A DNA stretch of 64,000 bases from Aeromonas sp. FDAARGOS 1405 (lineage in GTDB: Bacteria; Pseudomonadota; Gammaproteobacteria; Enterobacterales; Aeromonadaceae), in contig NZ_CP077311.1 in assembly GCF_019048265.1 (NCBI RefSeq), positions 3,419,001 through 3,483,000 of the forward strand, written 5' to 3'. The translations under genes and the position numbers were made by a program. The notes under the pieces are model-generated. The model saw only the letters and a program-made list of their open reading frames with translations, did no database searches and was not told the DNA's origin. Positions 42,431 through 51,865 of this stretch are shown piece after piece (position 1 is the first letter of the stretch; each line of letters starts with the position of its first letter).

Positions 42431-43606
42431 TCACTCCTTGAGCTGTGCCAGCAGAGCTTTACGTTCACGGGCCTTCTCTTTTTTGCTGATCTGGGTCCAG
42501 ACGCTACTCTGTTCGATCACTGTGGCCAGCGCGAGTCGCTCATCGATTGACCAACTATCACGCAAGGCGGTATTGACCAGACCTGCAATCTCGTTGTTAA
42601 ACCCCTCCTTGAACTGTTTGTCGTCTCGGGCGCTCAGACGTTCGGCAAGATCGGCCACGTTCAACTGGTTGGGGCTCATGCTAGCCCGTTCAAGTTGACG
42701 TTTGCGATCGGCCTGTCGCTGGCGGCGCTGCTCTTGCAACGCCCCCAACAACCGTTCGCCACTTTGTGGTTGTGTGGCCTCGAGTTTTGTCATCACCCCG
42801 TAACCCAGCGCCGTTTTGGCGCCGATACCGAGCGTGGTCAGGGCGTCATCGAGTTGTTCCATTACTTTGCCGAGTTGCGATTGGCTTGCATCGTTTCGCG
42901 CGGCCAACGTGAACAGGAAGGTGGCCTCTTTAACGGCGAGAAAGGTGATGGGAACCGGGCTTTGCCAATCCGCAGGGACCGTATCGGGTTTCCCGGGCTG
43001 ACTGGCACCTTTCTCATACCAGTCTCCCGCATGGGGGGTCATGACATCCAGCGTCAGGGTAGCGGGGGCAAGCGGCAGGGCATCGAAAAAAATCAGCGTG
43101 CCCATGTAATGCGCCTCACTTTGCTCTCGGTCACTGCCAAAGAGGTCTGTAATCTCTTCCTTCGAGAAAATATCGCTGGCCCAGGTGGTGAGCCAGGCTC
43201 GCAGCATCCCTTTAATGGAGGAGGCCGGCAAATAGGGCACCCCCAGGGTGTGATGCCAACGAAAGCCGTTTTCAAGCGGATGGGCTTCGCCAGTACCGGT
43301 GACCATGTTCCAGTCGAGCTGGCAGCTGATCGCCTTACCATTGAGCGTCGAGATCAGGGCCAGCTGCCGATTTTTGGCGGACTCAAGCGCTGCGGCATTG
43401 CCACAGGGGCCGGTCAGCCAGTCGAGGGGATGGGTCTGTTTGATCTTGTCCCGTTGCAGCTTGTCAACTTTCCAGCTCTGGTCATAGCCGCCAAACAGAC
43501 GGTCAAAGAGCAGCCCCTTGTTGGCATCATGACCCCAGAGATCGATATGCTCTTTGGTATGAAGACCGCTCTGATAGAGCGGCACGCGTTGCAGGTATTC
43601 CGCCAT
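42431..43606 (-). CDS. cmr6: Type III-B RAMP protein Cmr6
   Basis: This 391-residue RAMP protein carries LGVPYLPASSIKGMLRAWL (the RAMP glycine loop entry) and LGIGAKTALGYGVM (G-rich loop), as in Cmr6. It caps the Cmr backbone at the crRNA 3' side. The last ~100 residues are charged and helical (LQEQRRQRQADRKRQLERA), longer than many Cmr6 proteins; this may be a lineage extension. It is spaced three bases from cmr5. Confidence 0.9.
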   Translation of the reverse strand: MAEYLQRVPLYQSGLHTKEHIDLWGHDANKGLLFDRLFGGYDQSWKVDKLQRDKIKQTHPLDWLTGPCGNAAALESAKNRQLALISTLNGKAISCQLDWNMVTGTGEAHPLENGFRWHHTLGVPYLPASSIKGMLRAWLTTWASDIFSKEEITDLFGSDREQSEAHYMGTLIFFDALPLAPATLTLDVMTPHAGDWYEKGASQPGKPDTVPADWQSPVPITFLAVKEATFLFTLAARNDASQSQLGKVMEQLDDALTTLGIGAKTALGYGVMTKLEATQPQSGERLLGALQEQRRQRQADRKRQLERASMSPNQLNVADLAERLSARDDKQFKEGFNNEIAGLVNTALRDSWSIDERLALATVIEQSSVWTQISKKEKARERKALLAQLKE

Positions 43607-43609
43607 CCC

Positions 43610-44014
43610 TTATCCCCTCTCTTTGCTGGCCGACGTTGAGGTTTCCAGCATGGCGCGGGCAAACTTGCGCACCCACACCAGCAGAGCGAGGGCTTCGGCC
43701 TGGGCCTGTTGATAATGCCTTATGTCACCCTGACACAGGCTCGCCATCAGGGTCTCGCCGCGGTAGATCTGCTGCTCCTGGCAGAGCCACTCTTGCAGTA
43801 ACTCATAGAGGTAAGTCCAGCCAGCGCCATCACTCTTGCCCTGTTTACTCAGGGCAAAGGCCAAAGTCTGGCCGAGACCGGTACGCTGGATCTGGGCCGG
43901 TATGCTGTTGGCGACGGTACGGATCTGACGCTGCTTCTCCGGCGCATGGCGCAGTGCTTGCTCCATATGGCGCAGAGCAAAGGCAGCCCGCTGTTGAGAG
44001 ATGAGTTGTGCCAT
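43610..44014 (-). CDS. cmr5: Type III-B small subunit Cmr5
   Basis: This 134-residue all-helical protein with RAAFALRHMEQAL at the start and a YLYELLQEWLCQE helix in the middle matches Cmr5, the small subunit lining the target RNA groove. Size and position (between cmr4 and cmr6) support it. Two bases separate it from cmr4. Confidence 0.88.
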   Translation of the reverse strand: MAQLISQQRAAFALRHMEQALRHAPEKQRQIRTVANSIPAQIQRTGLGQTLAFALSKQGKSDGAGWTYLYELLQEWLCQEQQIYRGETLMASLCQGDIRHYQQAQAEALALLVWVRKFARAMLETSTSASKERG

Positions 44015-44016
44015 GG

Positions 44017-44907
44017 TTACGCCTCCTCCTGCTGGAGTGGAGTCAGCTGCAGCCAGCCCATGCCAGTGCTCTCGTTACCGCCTACTTGCAGGTAGGGGGC
44101 ATCGCCCAGCAGGGCCTGCTCTGCCTGATTTTTCAGTGTCGCGGCGCCAAGGCCCGAGCCATCTCGTGCATCGGTCAGTAGCAACAGGGAGTAGAAGAGA
44201 GTGTCGGGTGGTAGTGCCTCTTCATACCAGAGCGCACCATCGCGCACGCTCTTGGTCTCATAGTCGATAGCAATGTGAGGATGAACGGGAATGGCCGCCT
44301 GGCAGAGATGGGCAAACTGGTCATCGTGGATCAGAGTGAGCTGGTTGAGTATTTGCTCTGCATCGAGATTGCAGAAGCGTGCGAGCAGCGCACCCCAAGG
44401 GGTGAGCGTACTTTCTGCACGGGCGGTGAAGGCATACTCCTCCAGATAGATGCGACCCGTCTGATCTCCGGCGATCAGTGCCTCCAACTCTCCTACCTTG
44501 GGAACAGCAAGGGATTGGGGCTGACCCGCTCGTTGCAAGTCTGCCAACAGGCGGCGCAGCAGGGCCGGGCAGGTGACATAACGGGTGTGGCTGGTGAGAG
44601 AGCGAACCGGCAGCCAGAGTAGCCTGGCATCCGATACCAGCAGTGCACCGGCGTGGATCTTGTCACTGGTCGCGCCGGCGTGAAGTGAGTCGGGTCCAAA
44701 TAGCGTCACCAGGCTCAGTTCGGCCTGAGCCCCCTTGGTACGGCTAACCTGGCTGCGCATTGCCCCTTTGAGGGATGAGCCAAAGATCACCGGCCAGCCG
44801 GTATGAGCCTCACGCTGGATGGGGAGGTCAACCACTCCATCTTTTTCGCCGCTACCGGCATGGATCCAGGTGTGGGCATGCAGCCCGAGCAGAAGAGATG
44901 AGTTCAT
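44017..44907 (-). CDS. cmr4: Type III-B backbone nuclease Cmr4
   Basis: This 296-residue RAMP protein starts SLLLGLHAHTWIHAGSGEKD, and VVDLPIQREAHTGWPVIFGS contains the conserved Asp that cuts target RNA at 6-nt steps. SSLKGAMRSQV and the C-terminal GGNESTGMGW are RAMP loops. Cmr4 forms the helical backbone on the crRNA. The active site looks intact, so target RNA cleavage is expected. Gaps of two and three bases separate it from its neighbours. Confidence 0.93.
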   Translation of the reverse strand: MNSSLLLGLHAHTWIHAGSGEKDGVVDLPIQREAHTGWPVIFGSSLKGAMRSQVSRTKGAQAELSLVTLFGPDSLHAGATSDKIHAGALLVSDARLLWLPVRSLTSHTRYVTCPALLRRLLADLQRAGQPQSLAVPKVGELEALIAGDQTGRIYLEEYAFTARAESTLTPWGALLARFCNLDAEQILNQLTLIHDDQFAHLCQAAIPVHPHIAIDYETKSVRDGALWYEEALPPDTLFYSLLLLTDARDGSGLGAATLKNQAEQALLGDAPYLQVGGNESTGMGWLQLTPLQQEEA

Positions 44908-44910
44908 CGG

Positions 44911-46044
44911 TCACTCCTTGTGAGAATTGGTTTGATTGTCTTGCCACCAGCCCAGTGCCAACGGAATTCGCTGGCCTGCGACATCGAGCGTCAGCATGCG
45001 TGTCTCGCCGGGCAGGGGAGCATCGTCAAAGAAAAAAAGTGTGCCTGCCGGCAGCTGATTGTGTACCGGGCGTGGCTGGTGGCGGGTCAGATCCCATCCA
45101 CCTTGGCGCTGCACCTTGCCACTGACCATAGTGATCAGCGACAGCGGATAACCAGCCAGCTCACCGTGCCAGCAATCCAGCCCCTGCAGCTTGTGTTTGT
45201 TAAACCCGGGCAGTGGCCACTGCTGCGGTGTGACTGGGATCGGTGCCAAGGTCATGGCCAGTAGCTTGGCCTGTTTTGGCGGAGTTCCTTGCGCGGTAAC
45301 TGCTGGACTGTTGACCACTCGCACCTCGGCCATGCGGCCTTCGCCACCGAGGCGTAGCAGCGGCTGGCAGGCCAGATCACGTTGCAATGCCAACTCCTGC
45401 TCGGTGGGGAGACCATGCAGCGTGATCATCACGGCAAGTCCCCGGCGGGGGCGTTGGTGACGGGTTTGATAAAGCTGCCCTTCTACCACGGCACGCTTGC
45501 TGCTATCGATGGCGATCCCGAGTCGATACTCATCGGCCAGTAACTCAGCAGTTGAAACCACTTTTGTTTTGGCCGGAGGCAATTGTCCTGTCAGTACGGA
45601 GGCCAGCACGGTTCGCGGCAACCAGTGATCTTCCAGCGGCTTGACGCCTGGCGGGGTGCCTCCGGGCAGAGCCGGCAGGCGGACTTTTCCCAGATCGCAG
45701 TTCACCACATCACCAGGCTGCAGCATGACATAACCAGCGTCATCCTCCTTGCCACGCAGCAGGTGGGCGGGGCAGGGTAGATAATCCTCACCATCCAGCC
45801 TCAGCCAGGGACCTTCCAGTCTGAGAGTTCCCCACTGGTCAGCATCCCCCCACCAGACGGGTAGGGTGGTGAGATCTTGCCAGTCGGCCTCCAGCATATC
45901 GCCGATACGGGTGCGCAGGGCTCCCATCAGAGTTGCTGCCGAGGGGGGGAACTGGTTGCCAAGGGAAGTGCCACCCTGGCTATCCATCGGACGTGATTCA
46001 CGGAAAAACCAGGTATCGACCGGGTGAAAGGCGAGAGTCAGCAT
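44911..46044 (-). CDS. cmr3: Type III-B RAMP protein Cmr3
   Basis: This 377-residue protein has an N-terminal Cmr3 signature FHPVDTWFFRESRPMD followed by FPPSAATLMGALRTRI. Cmr3 holds the crRNA 5' tag next to Cas10. GGAG lies upstream of the ATG at 46044, inside the last codons of cas10 (7-base overlap). No anomalies were seen. Confidence 0.92.
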   Translation of the reverse strand: MLTLAFHPVDTWFFRESRPMDSQGGTSLGNQFPPSAATLMGALRTRIGDMLEADWQDLTTLPVWWGDADQWGTLRLEGPWLRLDGEDYLPCPAHLLRGKEDDAGYVMLQPGDVVNCDLGKVRLPALPGGTPPGVKPLEDHWLPRTVLASVLTGQLPPAKTKVVSTAELLADEYRLGIAIDSSKRAVVEGQLYQTRHQRPRRGLAVMITLHGLPTEQELALQRDLACQPLLRLGGEGRMAEVRVVNSPAVTAQGTPPKQAKLLAMTLAPIPVTPQQWPLPGFNKHKLQGLDCWHGELAGYPLSLITMVSGKVQRQGGWDLTRHQPRPVHNQLPAGTLFFFDDAPLPGETRMLTLDVAGQRIPLALGWWQDNQTNSHKE

Positions 46045-48020
46045 GTTTGCTCCAAAGCAGATAGCACTGCAGTATGATCGGCCGCCAGATAGGCCTCGTG
46101 CAGGAAGCGCAGCAGCAGGGCTGCATCTGGGGCGAGAACTTTGCGTGGCGTAATGGTTGCCTGGTGATTTTCCAGTATTCTGACGTGGGGTGTGCTCAGG
46201 CTCACCAGCTCTTCAAACCAGTGTTGATCGAGTGCTTGCTCCTTGGGCGCGGTGCCGAGGCTCTGGCGATACTCGGCCCAGAGCAGGTTGGCGAGCGCTT
46301 TCTCGCCAAAGCCGTGGGGCTGGTCGAGACGCAGTTCTTGGATGAGTTTCTGCAGCTTGAACAGAAAGCTGTTGCTGGTGACACCTTGGGCAAAGTGATC
46401 GAGCAGCCATTCCAGCCGGTTTCCCTGTTCCCCCAGTAAAACGTCCCAGGGCTGGCTCCAGCACAGGTGTGGTTTGTCATGCTTCCAGACACGGATGGCC
46501 AGGGCATCGCGCCCCGTCGTCTCTTTGGCTATATCATCGAGCAGGTGATGCGCATCAAATAGCAAGGCCCGCAGTGGCCATTTGATATGACCGATATTGA
46601 TAGCGCCAGAGAGGGTGCTGACGATGTGGCTCTGGCGTTGGCGATTCTGTTCGGCAAAGCAGTCGGCATAGCACTGCCTGAGGGCTGTTGCACAGGCCAT
46701 GGCATCGCTGACCCCGAGCAGGGCCAGCACATCGTCTCCTCCGGCGTAGACCAGAAAACCGTTATGGCGTTCGACAATGTGCGGTGCCAGTTCGGTAAAG
46801 CGGTTGAGGGCTGCACTGATCCCTGCCTGCTTGGCTGGATAACTCATCTGGCTGCCGAGGCTGTCTCCATCCATCAGCAATACGGCATAGAAAGGATGTG
46901 GCGTGCCGATTGAGGGACACTTTTGTAAATTGTTGAGTGACTGCAGCGCCTTATCAGCTTGATGGCGCTGGCGCAGACGCAGGCTTTCGTCCCTTTCTTG
47001 AACCAACTGGGTGGCAAACCAGAGGGTGCCATCCAGAGTGGCTACATCATCCAATCCTGCTTCACTTGCCTTATTCCTGATACCGGGCAGGGCAGACTCA
47101 CGTTCGTTAGCGATATCGAGCCGAGCTGACGCCAGATCCTGTAAAAAACACTCCAACAGATCTTTGTGCCCGGATGCGTTGACGCGGGTCACCATCTTCT
47201 CGAGCCAGCGGCCGGCGGCAATATGGGCCAGACTGGGGACGCTGCAGGGCAGGGGCCAGCCGTGCAAGGTCCACTCACCGGGCATTTGTAACAGCAACTC
47301 GGCAAAGTAGCGGGCAAAACGGCGCTTGATATAAGCCAGGGCACAGAGTGCCTCCCCTTCGCGAATATCCACCATCAGCTCTGCAGCGGGGCCATGACGC
47401 ACCGTTTCCCAAAACAGCGTGAGCCCCTGCCGGTTCGGTGTGGCAAGGCCTGAAAGCTCCTGCCATCCCTCCATCAGCATGCATTTGACCCCAGGCTCGG
47501 CAGGGGGCAGGTGGCTGCGCCAGTTCTTGCGGCGATCCAGTAGATTGCTGGCCGTTGCATCCTCACTGAGTACCCAGTTGAGCTCCCAGAACCCCTGGAC
47601 CTGGCGATCCCAGATAGCACGAGTGGCGGCCAGGCGTTCCTCACCCAGCTGTGCTTCGAGCGGGGCGAAGTCCCCCTGCCACACCCGTTCAGCCAGACCT
47701 TGCCAGGCTTGTTGCACGTTGCTGCAGACAATCATGGGGTCAAAGTTGTGTTCAACTCTGGCACTGAGGGCTTTGAAGCGGTTGGGAATGGTCCCCTGTT
47801 TGGGGGGTTCGCCATGACCCTGACCGATCAGCCAGGCCATGTATTCGGGTTGCGGTTTGGGGAAGGCGATCTCCCCTTGCTGTGTTTCAACGGCCTTGAT
47901 GGCGACCGAAGAGAGCCAGCTCAGCAGAAAGGAGCCCGCCCAGAAATCGCGGGTGCGACGGGCTTGTGCCACAAAGGCCTGTACCGGACCCAGGGTGAAG
48001 TGAAAATGGCTCTGGTTCAT
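46038..48020 (-). CDS. cas10: Cas10 (Cmr2) large subunit, cyclase active, no HD domain
   Basis: This 660-residue protein begins directly with the Cmr2 cyclase-like domain (FTLGPVQAFVAQARRTRDFW), without an N-terminal HD nuclease. The C-terminal palm domain has YAVLLMDGDSLGSQMS and FLVYAGGDDVLALLGV, the GGDD motif that makes cyclic oligoadenylate from ATP. A Cys-rich zinc site is not obvious. The ATG at 48020 has GAGGAG upstream. It overlaps cmr1 by four bases. Without HD, direct DNA cutting is unlikely, and defence should act through the CARF proteins downstream. Confidence 0.93.
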   Translation of the reverse strand: MNQSHFHFTLGPVQAFVAQARRTRDFWAGSFLLSWLSSVAIKAVETQQGEIAFPKPQPEYMAWLIGQGHGEPPKQGTIPNRFKALSARVEHNFDPMIVCSNVQQAWQGLAERVWQGDFAPLEAQLGEERLAATRAIWDRQVQGFWELNWVLSEDATASNLLDRRKNWRSHLPPAEPGVKCMLMEGWQELSGLATPNRQGLTLFWETVRHGPAAELMVDIREGEALCALAYIKRRFARYFAELLLQMPGEWTLHGWPLPCSVPSLAHIAAGRWLEKMVTRVNASGHKDLLECFLQDLASARLDIANERESALPGIRNKASEAGLDDVATLDGTLWFATQLVQERDESLRLRQRHQADKALQSLNNLQKCPSIGTPHPFYAVLLMDGDSLGSQMSYPAKQAGISAALNRFTELAPHIVERHNGFLVYAGGDDVLALLGVSDAMACATALRQCYADCFAEQNRQRQSHIVSTLSGAINIGHIKWPLRALLFDAHHLLDDIAKETTGRDALAIRVWKHDKPHLCWSQPWDVLLGEQGNRLEWLLDHFAQGVTSNSFLFKLQKLIQELRLDQPHGFGEKALANLLWAEYRQSLGTAPKEQALDQHWFEELVSLSTPHVRILENHQATITPRKVLAPDAALLLRFLHEAYLAADHTAVLSALEQTC

Positions 48021-49204
48021 CGGGTCAACTCCTCGCCGCCACACTGTTTGATAAAACCCTCGACTACCGACCAGTCGGGGGAAAAGGGGAGGGAGTGGGT
48101 ATTCCCTTTATTTTTTCCCTTATGTGTGATGCTAAGCCCTTCACCTTCGGGCAAAAATTGTGCGGGTAGCAGGGTCGCCAGCATGATCTGCTCGCCACTT
48201 GGGAAGCGATGAAGATGCGCCAGCAGTGGGGAGGCGCGTCGTTCGTGCTGACCGGGGTTGACCTCGACGGTCTGCTTGTTATCGATAAAAAAGACGTTGT
48301 TGGGTAGACCAAACACGGCGCGCTGTGGCGCCTGATCCGGTTTCCCACCTTCGGTCACTGCGCGCAGAGAACGGCTATCCCCCTTGAACAGCCCTCGCCC
48401 ATGTTGGCCGCCGGCGAATGCGCTCTTGTCGGAGAGACGGTAACCCATCATTTGCAGCCCGTACTCATTGAGCAGCGCCAGCGGCTCGCGGGCAGGTTTC
48501 AGCCCGAGCACCCAGCAGCGACTGGCGGGCCCGAAGGCGGTAAAGGGGGGCAATTGATCGGCTTTGCCACGGGGCAGGTCAGCCAACCAGTGGCGCAGCT
48601 CGGCTCGGTTGGCGGGGACCGGCAAAGGCTGTTTATTTAGCGTAAGCGCCTGCAGGGAGAGTGAGCCAAACCCCTTGCGGGCACGGGCACCGACGCTACC
48701 GAGCAGCCCCAATGCCATCACCGCCCGAACCAGCCCATCCTGCTCGTCATCCTTAAGCGTGTCGGCGCGCCAGCTCAGACGCAGTGACATGGGAGCTGAG
48801 GACTGCAATCCAGCGCACAGGCTACCGTTATTGCGTTGATGTTGCCCCTGGCCCATCAGGTAGACGGCCCCGGGATGGGATCTGGAGAGATCTTGTCCCT
48901 TGGCAAAGGCCTGAGCGTCGAGCCTTTGTCCGGCGCCGAGCCGCAGCAGCACTTTCGACTGTTTGCCGCTCTCTCCGGCAGCTGCACCAAAGAGGTCTGC
49001 TTCAGCCTGATGTAGCGCCTTTAACGCATCCTTGTCACTGGCATGGCTCTCGCGAAACCGGGGCCACTGCAAGGCGCGCCACCAGAAGCGCAGCGCGCCC
49101 TTGATAGCGCTGGGTCTTAGCGAGTCACCCTTCTCCAATGAAGTGTGCCCCGACATGATAAGGGGGGCAGAAACCTGCAGTTCTGCAACAAGAGTCTGGA
49201 TCAC
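48017..49204 (-). CDS. cmr1: Type III-B RAMP protein Cmr1
   Basis: This 395-residue first gene of the operon has two RAMP motifs: the N-terminal LRPSAIKGALRFWWRALQ and, later, SVGARARKGFGSLSL. Cmr1 binds the crRNA 3' end with Cmr6. The start is the GTG at 49204, with GGAGGTGAGCTC upstream; the frame before it lacks a ribosome binding site. Transcription would begin in the gap shared with the kinase gene. Confidence 0.9.
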   Translation of the reverse strand: MIQTLVAELQVSAPLIMSGHTSLEKGDSLRPSAIKGALRFWWRALQWPRFRESHASDKDALKALHQAEADLFGAAAGESGKQSKVLLRLGAGQRLDAQAFAKGQDLSRSHPGAVYLMGQGQHQRNNGSLCAGLQSSAPMSLRLSWRADTLKDDEQDGLVRAVMALGLLGSVGARARKGFGSLSLQALTLNKQPLPVPANRAELRHWLADLPRGKADQLPPFTAFGPASRCWVLGLKPAREPLALLNEYGLQMMGYRLSDKSAFAGGQHGRGLFKGDSRSLRAVTEGGKPDQAPQRAVFGLPNNVFFIDNKQTVEVNPGQHERRASPLLAHLHRFPSGEQIMLATLLPAQFLPEGEGLSITHKGKNKGNTHSLPFSPDWSVVEGFIKQCGGEELTR

Positions 49205-49466
49205 GAGCTCACCTCCTCGAGCATCTGATCGCGCCGCCACACGGCAGGCGAGTTGAGTATCATACGACGACCTTTATTGTGTGTATTTAGTCATTTACCA
49301 AAAATGCCAGCTTGATCAATATCATGTGGCTTACTTGGTCATGGGATGGATGGACTTACTCTATCTGCGGGTCATCGGGTTCGTATTTCTTGCCAATTGG
49401 CGATAACAGGGCTGTGGCACACAGTCATTACAATGAGCTCGGTCAATGATTCAAAAGGAGTGTGAG
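49205..49466. promoter_or_regulatory. Divergent control region, cmr operon and kinase gene
   Basis: This 262-base gap separates the leftward cmr1 from the rightward kinase gene. It contains GCCAATTGGC at 49392-49401, a ten-base perfect palindrome, and AT-rich stretches at 49265-49330 suitable for promoters. A shared operator would tie the CRISPR operon and the TerY-P kinase together; that is inference. Confidence 0.5.
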
Positions 49467-50575
49467 ATGCAGACACAGGGCTGGCTCAATCAGATACTGG
49501 GGGCACTGGATAGGCCGATATCGGGCAAGCAGCAGGCTCGGGTGGCACTACCCACCAGGGTGGCGAACCGTGAACAAGGATTGCACCGGCAGGTATTCGA
49601 TGCCACCGGCAGAGCGGTTGCTCTAGGTCCGCTGCTGGCCAGTGGCGGGGAGGGGAGTGTCTATCCGCTGGCAGGCAGGCCCGATGTGTTGGTGAAGCTC
49701 TACCATCCGGCCCGGTTGGCACAATCTGGGGGCAGGTTGCAGGCGAAAATAGAGGCGGCGATCATCTTGCGCCAGCGCATTCCCGAGCTGAGCCAGTTAC
49801 CGCTCGCCTGGCCCCAGTTAGCGGTGTTTGATAGCCAGGGGAACTGGCTGGGGTATGCCATGCGACGGTCGCAGGGGCGGCCCATCCGTGGTTTTCGCAA
49901 TCCGGCACTGGTGCGTCGCGACTTTCCCGGTCTGGGGCGTGCCCTGCTGGCCACTGCGCTGTGCGATCTGATAGAGACAGTCAAGGTGCTGCATCGTCAT
50001 CAGATCTGTTTGGGGGATATCAATCTGGACAACTTTTTTCTGGATATGGCCAATGGTCGCTTCTGGCTGATCGATTGTGACAGTTTTCAACTGACGCTGG
50101 ATAACACCCGTTACCCCTGTCCGGTGGGGCAGGAGAGCATGATCCCCCCGGAACATCAGGGTCAGGATCTCGCCTCGGTGCGGCGTACACCAGAGAGCGA
50201 CACTTTCTCGCTCACCGTGCTGGTGTTTATGGTGCTGATGAGTGGGCGTCACCCCTTCGAACATGTGGGGGGAGTCGGGTGGCTGACAATATCCGTCAGG
50301 GCCACTTCCCCTATGGCCAGTCGATCCGGCCCGGCAGTCAGGGGGCGGTGCCGCTGGGACCCTGGTATAACTGGTGGAGCCATCTCTCTTACCAGCTCAA
50401 AACCATCTTTATGCAGACCTTTGGTGTTGGTGTGACCCAACCCGCCGGGCGGGTGCCCCTGAGCGAGCTGGCGACCCGGTTGCGACAGTATGGCTGGAGC
50501 ATCCATCAGGGCCATCTCAGCGATGAACTGTGGCCGGCGCAGGCCAAGGTGGCCAGCCCACCCCACGCTAGATAG
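49467..50575 (+). CDS. TerY-P-type protein kinase, frameshifted at a G6 tract
   Basis: The kinase core is readable: GGEGSVYPL glycine loop, VLVKLYHP (Lys), ICLGDINLDNFFLD (in place of HRDxxxxN) and LIDCDSFQ (in place of DFG). After PFEHVGG near 50266 the frame shifts. The natural continuation (ADNIRQGHFPYGQSIRPGSQ and then WYNWWSHLSYQLKTIFMQTF) is in another frame, ending at the stop at 50573-50575. Restoring one G to the G6 run at 50267-50272 would give a ~369-residue protein. As sequenced, the chain ends at 50435 with unrelated residues. AAAAGGAG favours the ATG at 49467. The terminus is typical of kinases of the vWA/PP2C triad. Confidence 0.85.
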
Positions 50576-50587
50576 CCGCTGGATAGC

Positions 50588-50625
50588 AAAACGCCCCACC
50601 CGGTGATCACCGGGTGGGGCGTTTT
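50588..50625. terminator. Bidirectional terminator between kinase gene and CRISPR array 2
   Basis: A 38-base perfect palindrome (stem half AAAACGCCCCACCCGGTGA) with A and T runs at the ends. It can stop both the rightward kinase transcript and the leftward pre-crRNA. Confidence 0.95.
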
Positions 50626-50637
50626 GCTTTTGCCAAT

Positions 50638-51618
50638 CAGCCAATCCCTTTAGTCAGGGCGTAGTCCAGTAGGACGTCAGCATCACCCGGATGGCTGGCA
50701 AATTGGATAAGTCTTAATCCCTTTAGTCAGGGCGTAGTCCAGTAGGACTCTTCACCTTTGACGCACCCGACAGCGATGCCTAGTCTTAATCCCTTTAGCC
50801 AGGGCGTAGTCCAGTAGGACCTATGATGAAACAACAAGAAACCAAACAAGCTGAGTCTTAATCCCTTTAGTCAGGGCGTAGTCCAGTAGGACAAGAACTC
50901 TTTCAGCACCAATGCTGCTCAGGGTTTGTCTTAATCCCTTTAGTCAGGGCGTAGTCCAGTAGGACATTACGATGACTACCGAAACCAAAGACATGATCAG
51001 TCTTAATCCCTTTAGTCAGGGCGTAGTCCAGTAGGACTATCCACATCTTCCCAAGCCAGCGGTCGATGACCGTCTTAATCCCTTTAGTCAGGGCGTAGTC
51101 CAGTAGGACGAAACGTGCCTGATCTACACATAAACTACGTGCCGTCTTAATCCCTTTAGTCAGGGCGTAGTCCAGTAGGACTCATCGACGTCCGGACGTA
51201 CGAACGCCCGATACGTGTCTTAATCCCTTTAGTCAGGGCGTAGTCCAGTAGGACAAGAAGCCAATGAAGTATTGACCCTTTGCGGCTTCGTCTTAATCCC
51301 TTTAGTCAGGGCGTAGTCCAGTAGGACGAGAACGACGCCTTTGGAATCGTTGCGGCTTTCTAGTCTTAATCCCTTTAGTCAGGGCGTAGTCCAGTAGGAC
51401 CCCCCTCGATAACATAAAGAAAATAATGGCCGTTAGTCTTAATCCCTTTAGTCAGGGCGTAGTCCAGTAGGACGCGGTGCTTCCGGCAGCAGTGTTTGAT
51501 CGCGAGAGGTCTTAATCCCTTTAGTCAGGGCGTAGTCCAGTAGGACTCAACGCTCAGGCCCGCAGCGCCGCACTGGGTAGGTCTTAATCCCTTTAGTCAG
51601 GGCGTAGTCCAGTAGGAC
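50638..51618 (-). CRISPR. CRISPR array 2 (14 repeats, 13 spacers)
   Basis: The 38-base repeats start at 50638 (degenerate), 50711, 50783, 50855, 50928, 51000, 51072, 51144, 51217, 51290, 51363, 51436, 51509 and 51581. Spacers are 34 or 35 bases. The copy at 50783 has one change (AGCC for AGTC). Read leftward, each unit starts GTCCTACTGGAC, a 4-pair hairpin, has a second small stem CCCT...AGGG, and ends ATTAAGAC, the expected crRNA tag. The degenerate copy is at the left and the leader at the right, so transcription is leftward. The array lies between the kinase and TerY genes of the triad. Confidence 0.97.
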
Positions 51619-51740
51619 TGAAGCATTTTATAACTCATTGTTTTTATTGATGCAACTTATCCACTGCAGTGAATAGGTCTGGGGATAAAAAAACGCCATT
51701 TAAGCATATTTCAGACCAGGATTATGATATGCGTTATTAA
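51619..51740 (-). promoter_or_regulatory. Leader of CRISPR array 2
   Basis: The first 48 bases after the last repeat are almost identical to the array 1 leader, including TTATCCACTG; after that the two drift apart but keep an A-run and an ACGCCATTTAAGC-like segment. It should hold the pre-crRNA promoter and the spacer integration signal. Confidence 0.8.
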
Positions 51741-51857
51741 CGTATTAATTTAATAGGATATTTAAATTCACCTATTTTTTAAAGTAGGGGAATATTATCC
51801 AAGAATGTTTTGCATTGACAGCGTTGTGTTGCTTGTGTTAGCTGGCTCGTTTTCTTA

Positions 51858-51865
51858 CCAGTTGG
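51858..51865. promoter_or_regulatory. CCAGTTGG word upstream of terY
   Basis: ACCAGTTGGT at 51857-51866 lies 74 bases before the TerY start. It is the same type of palindrome as those in the cmr/kinase and cas1 gaps, so a shared regulator is possible. Confidence 0.35.
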
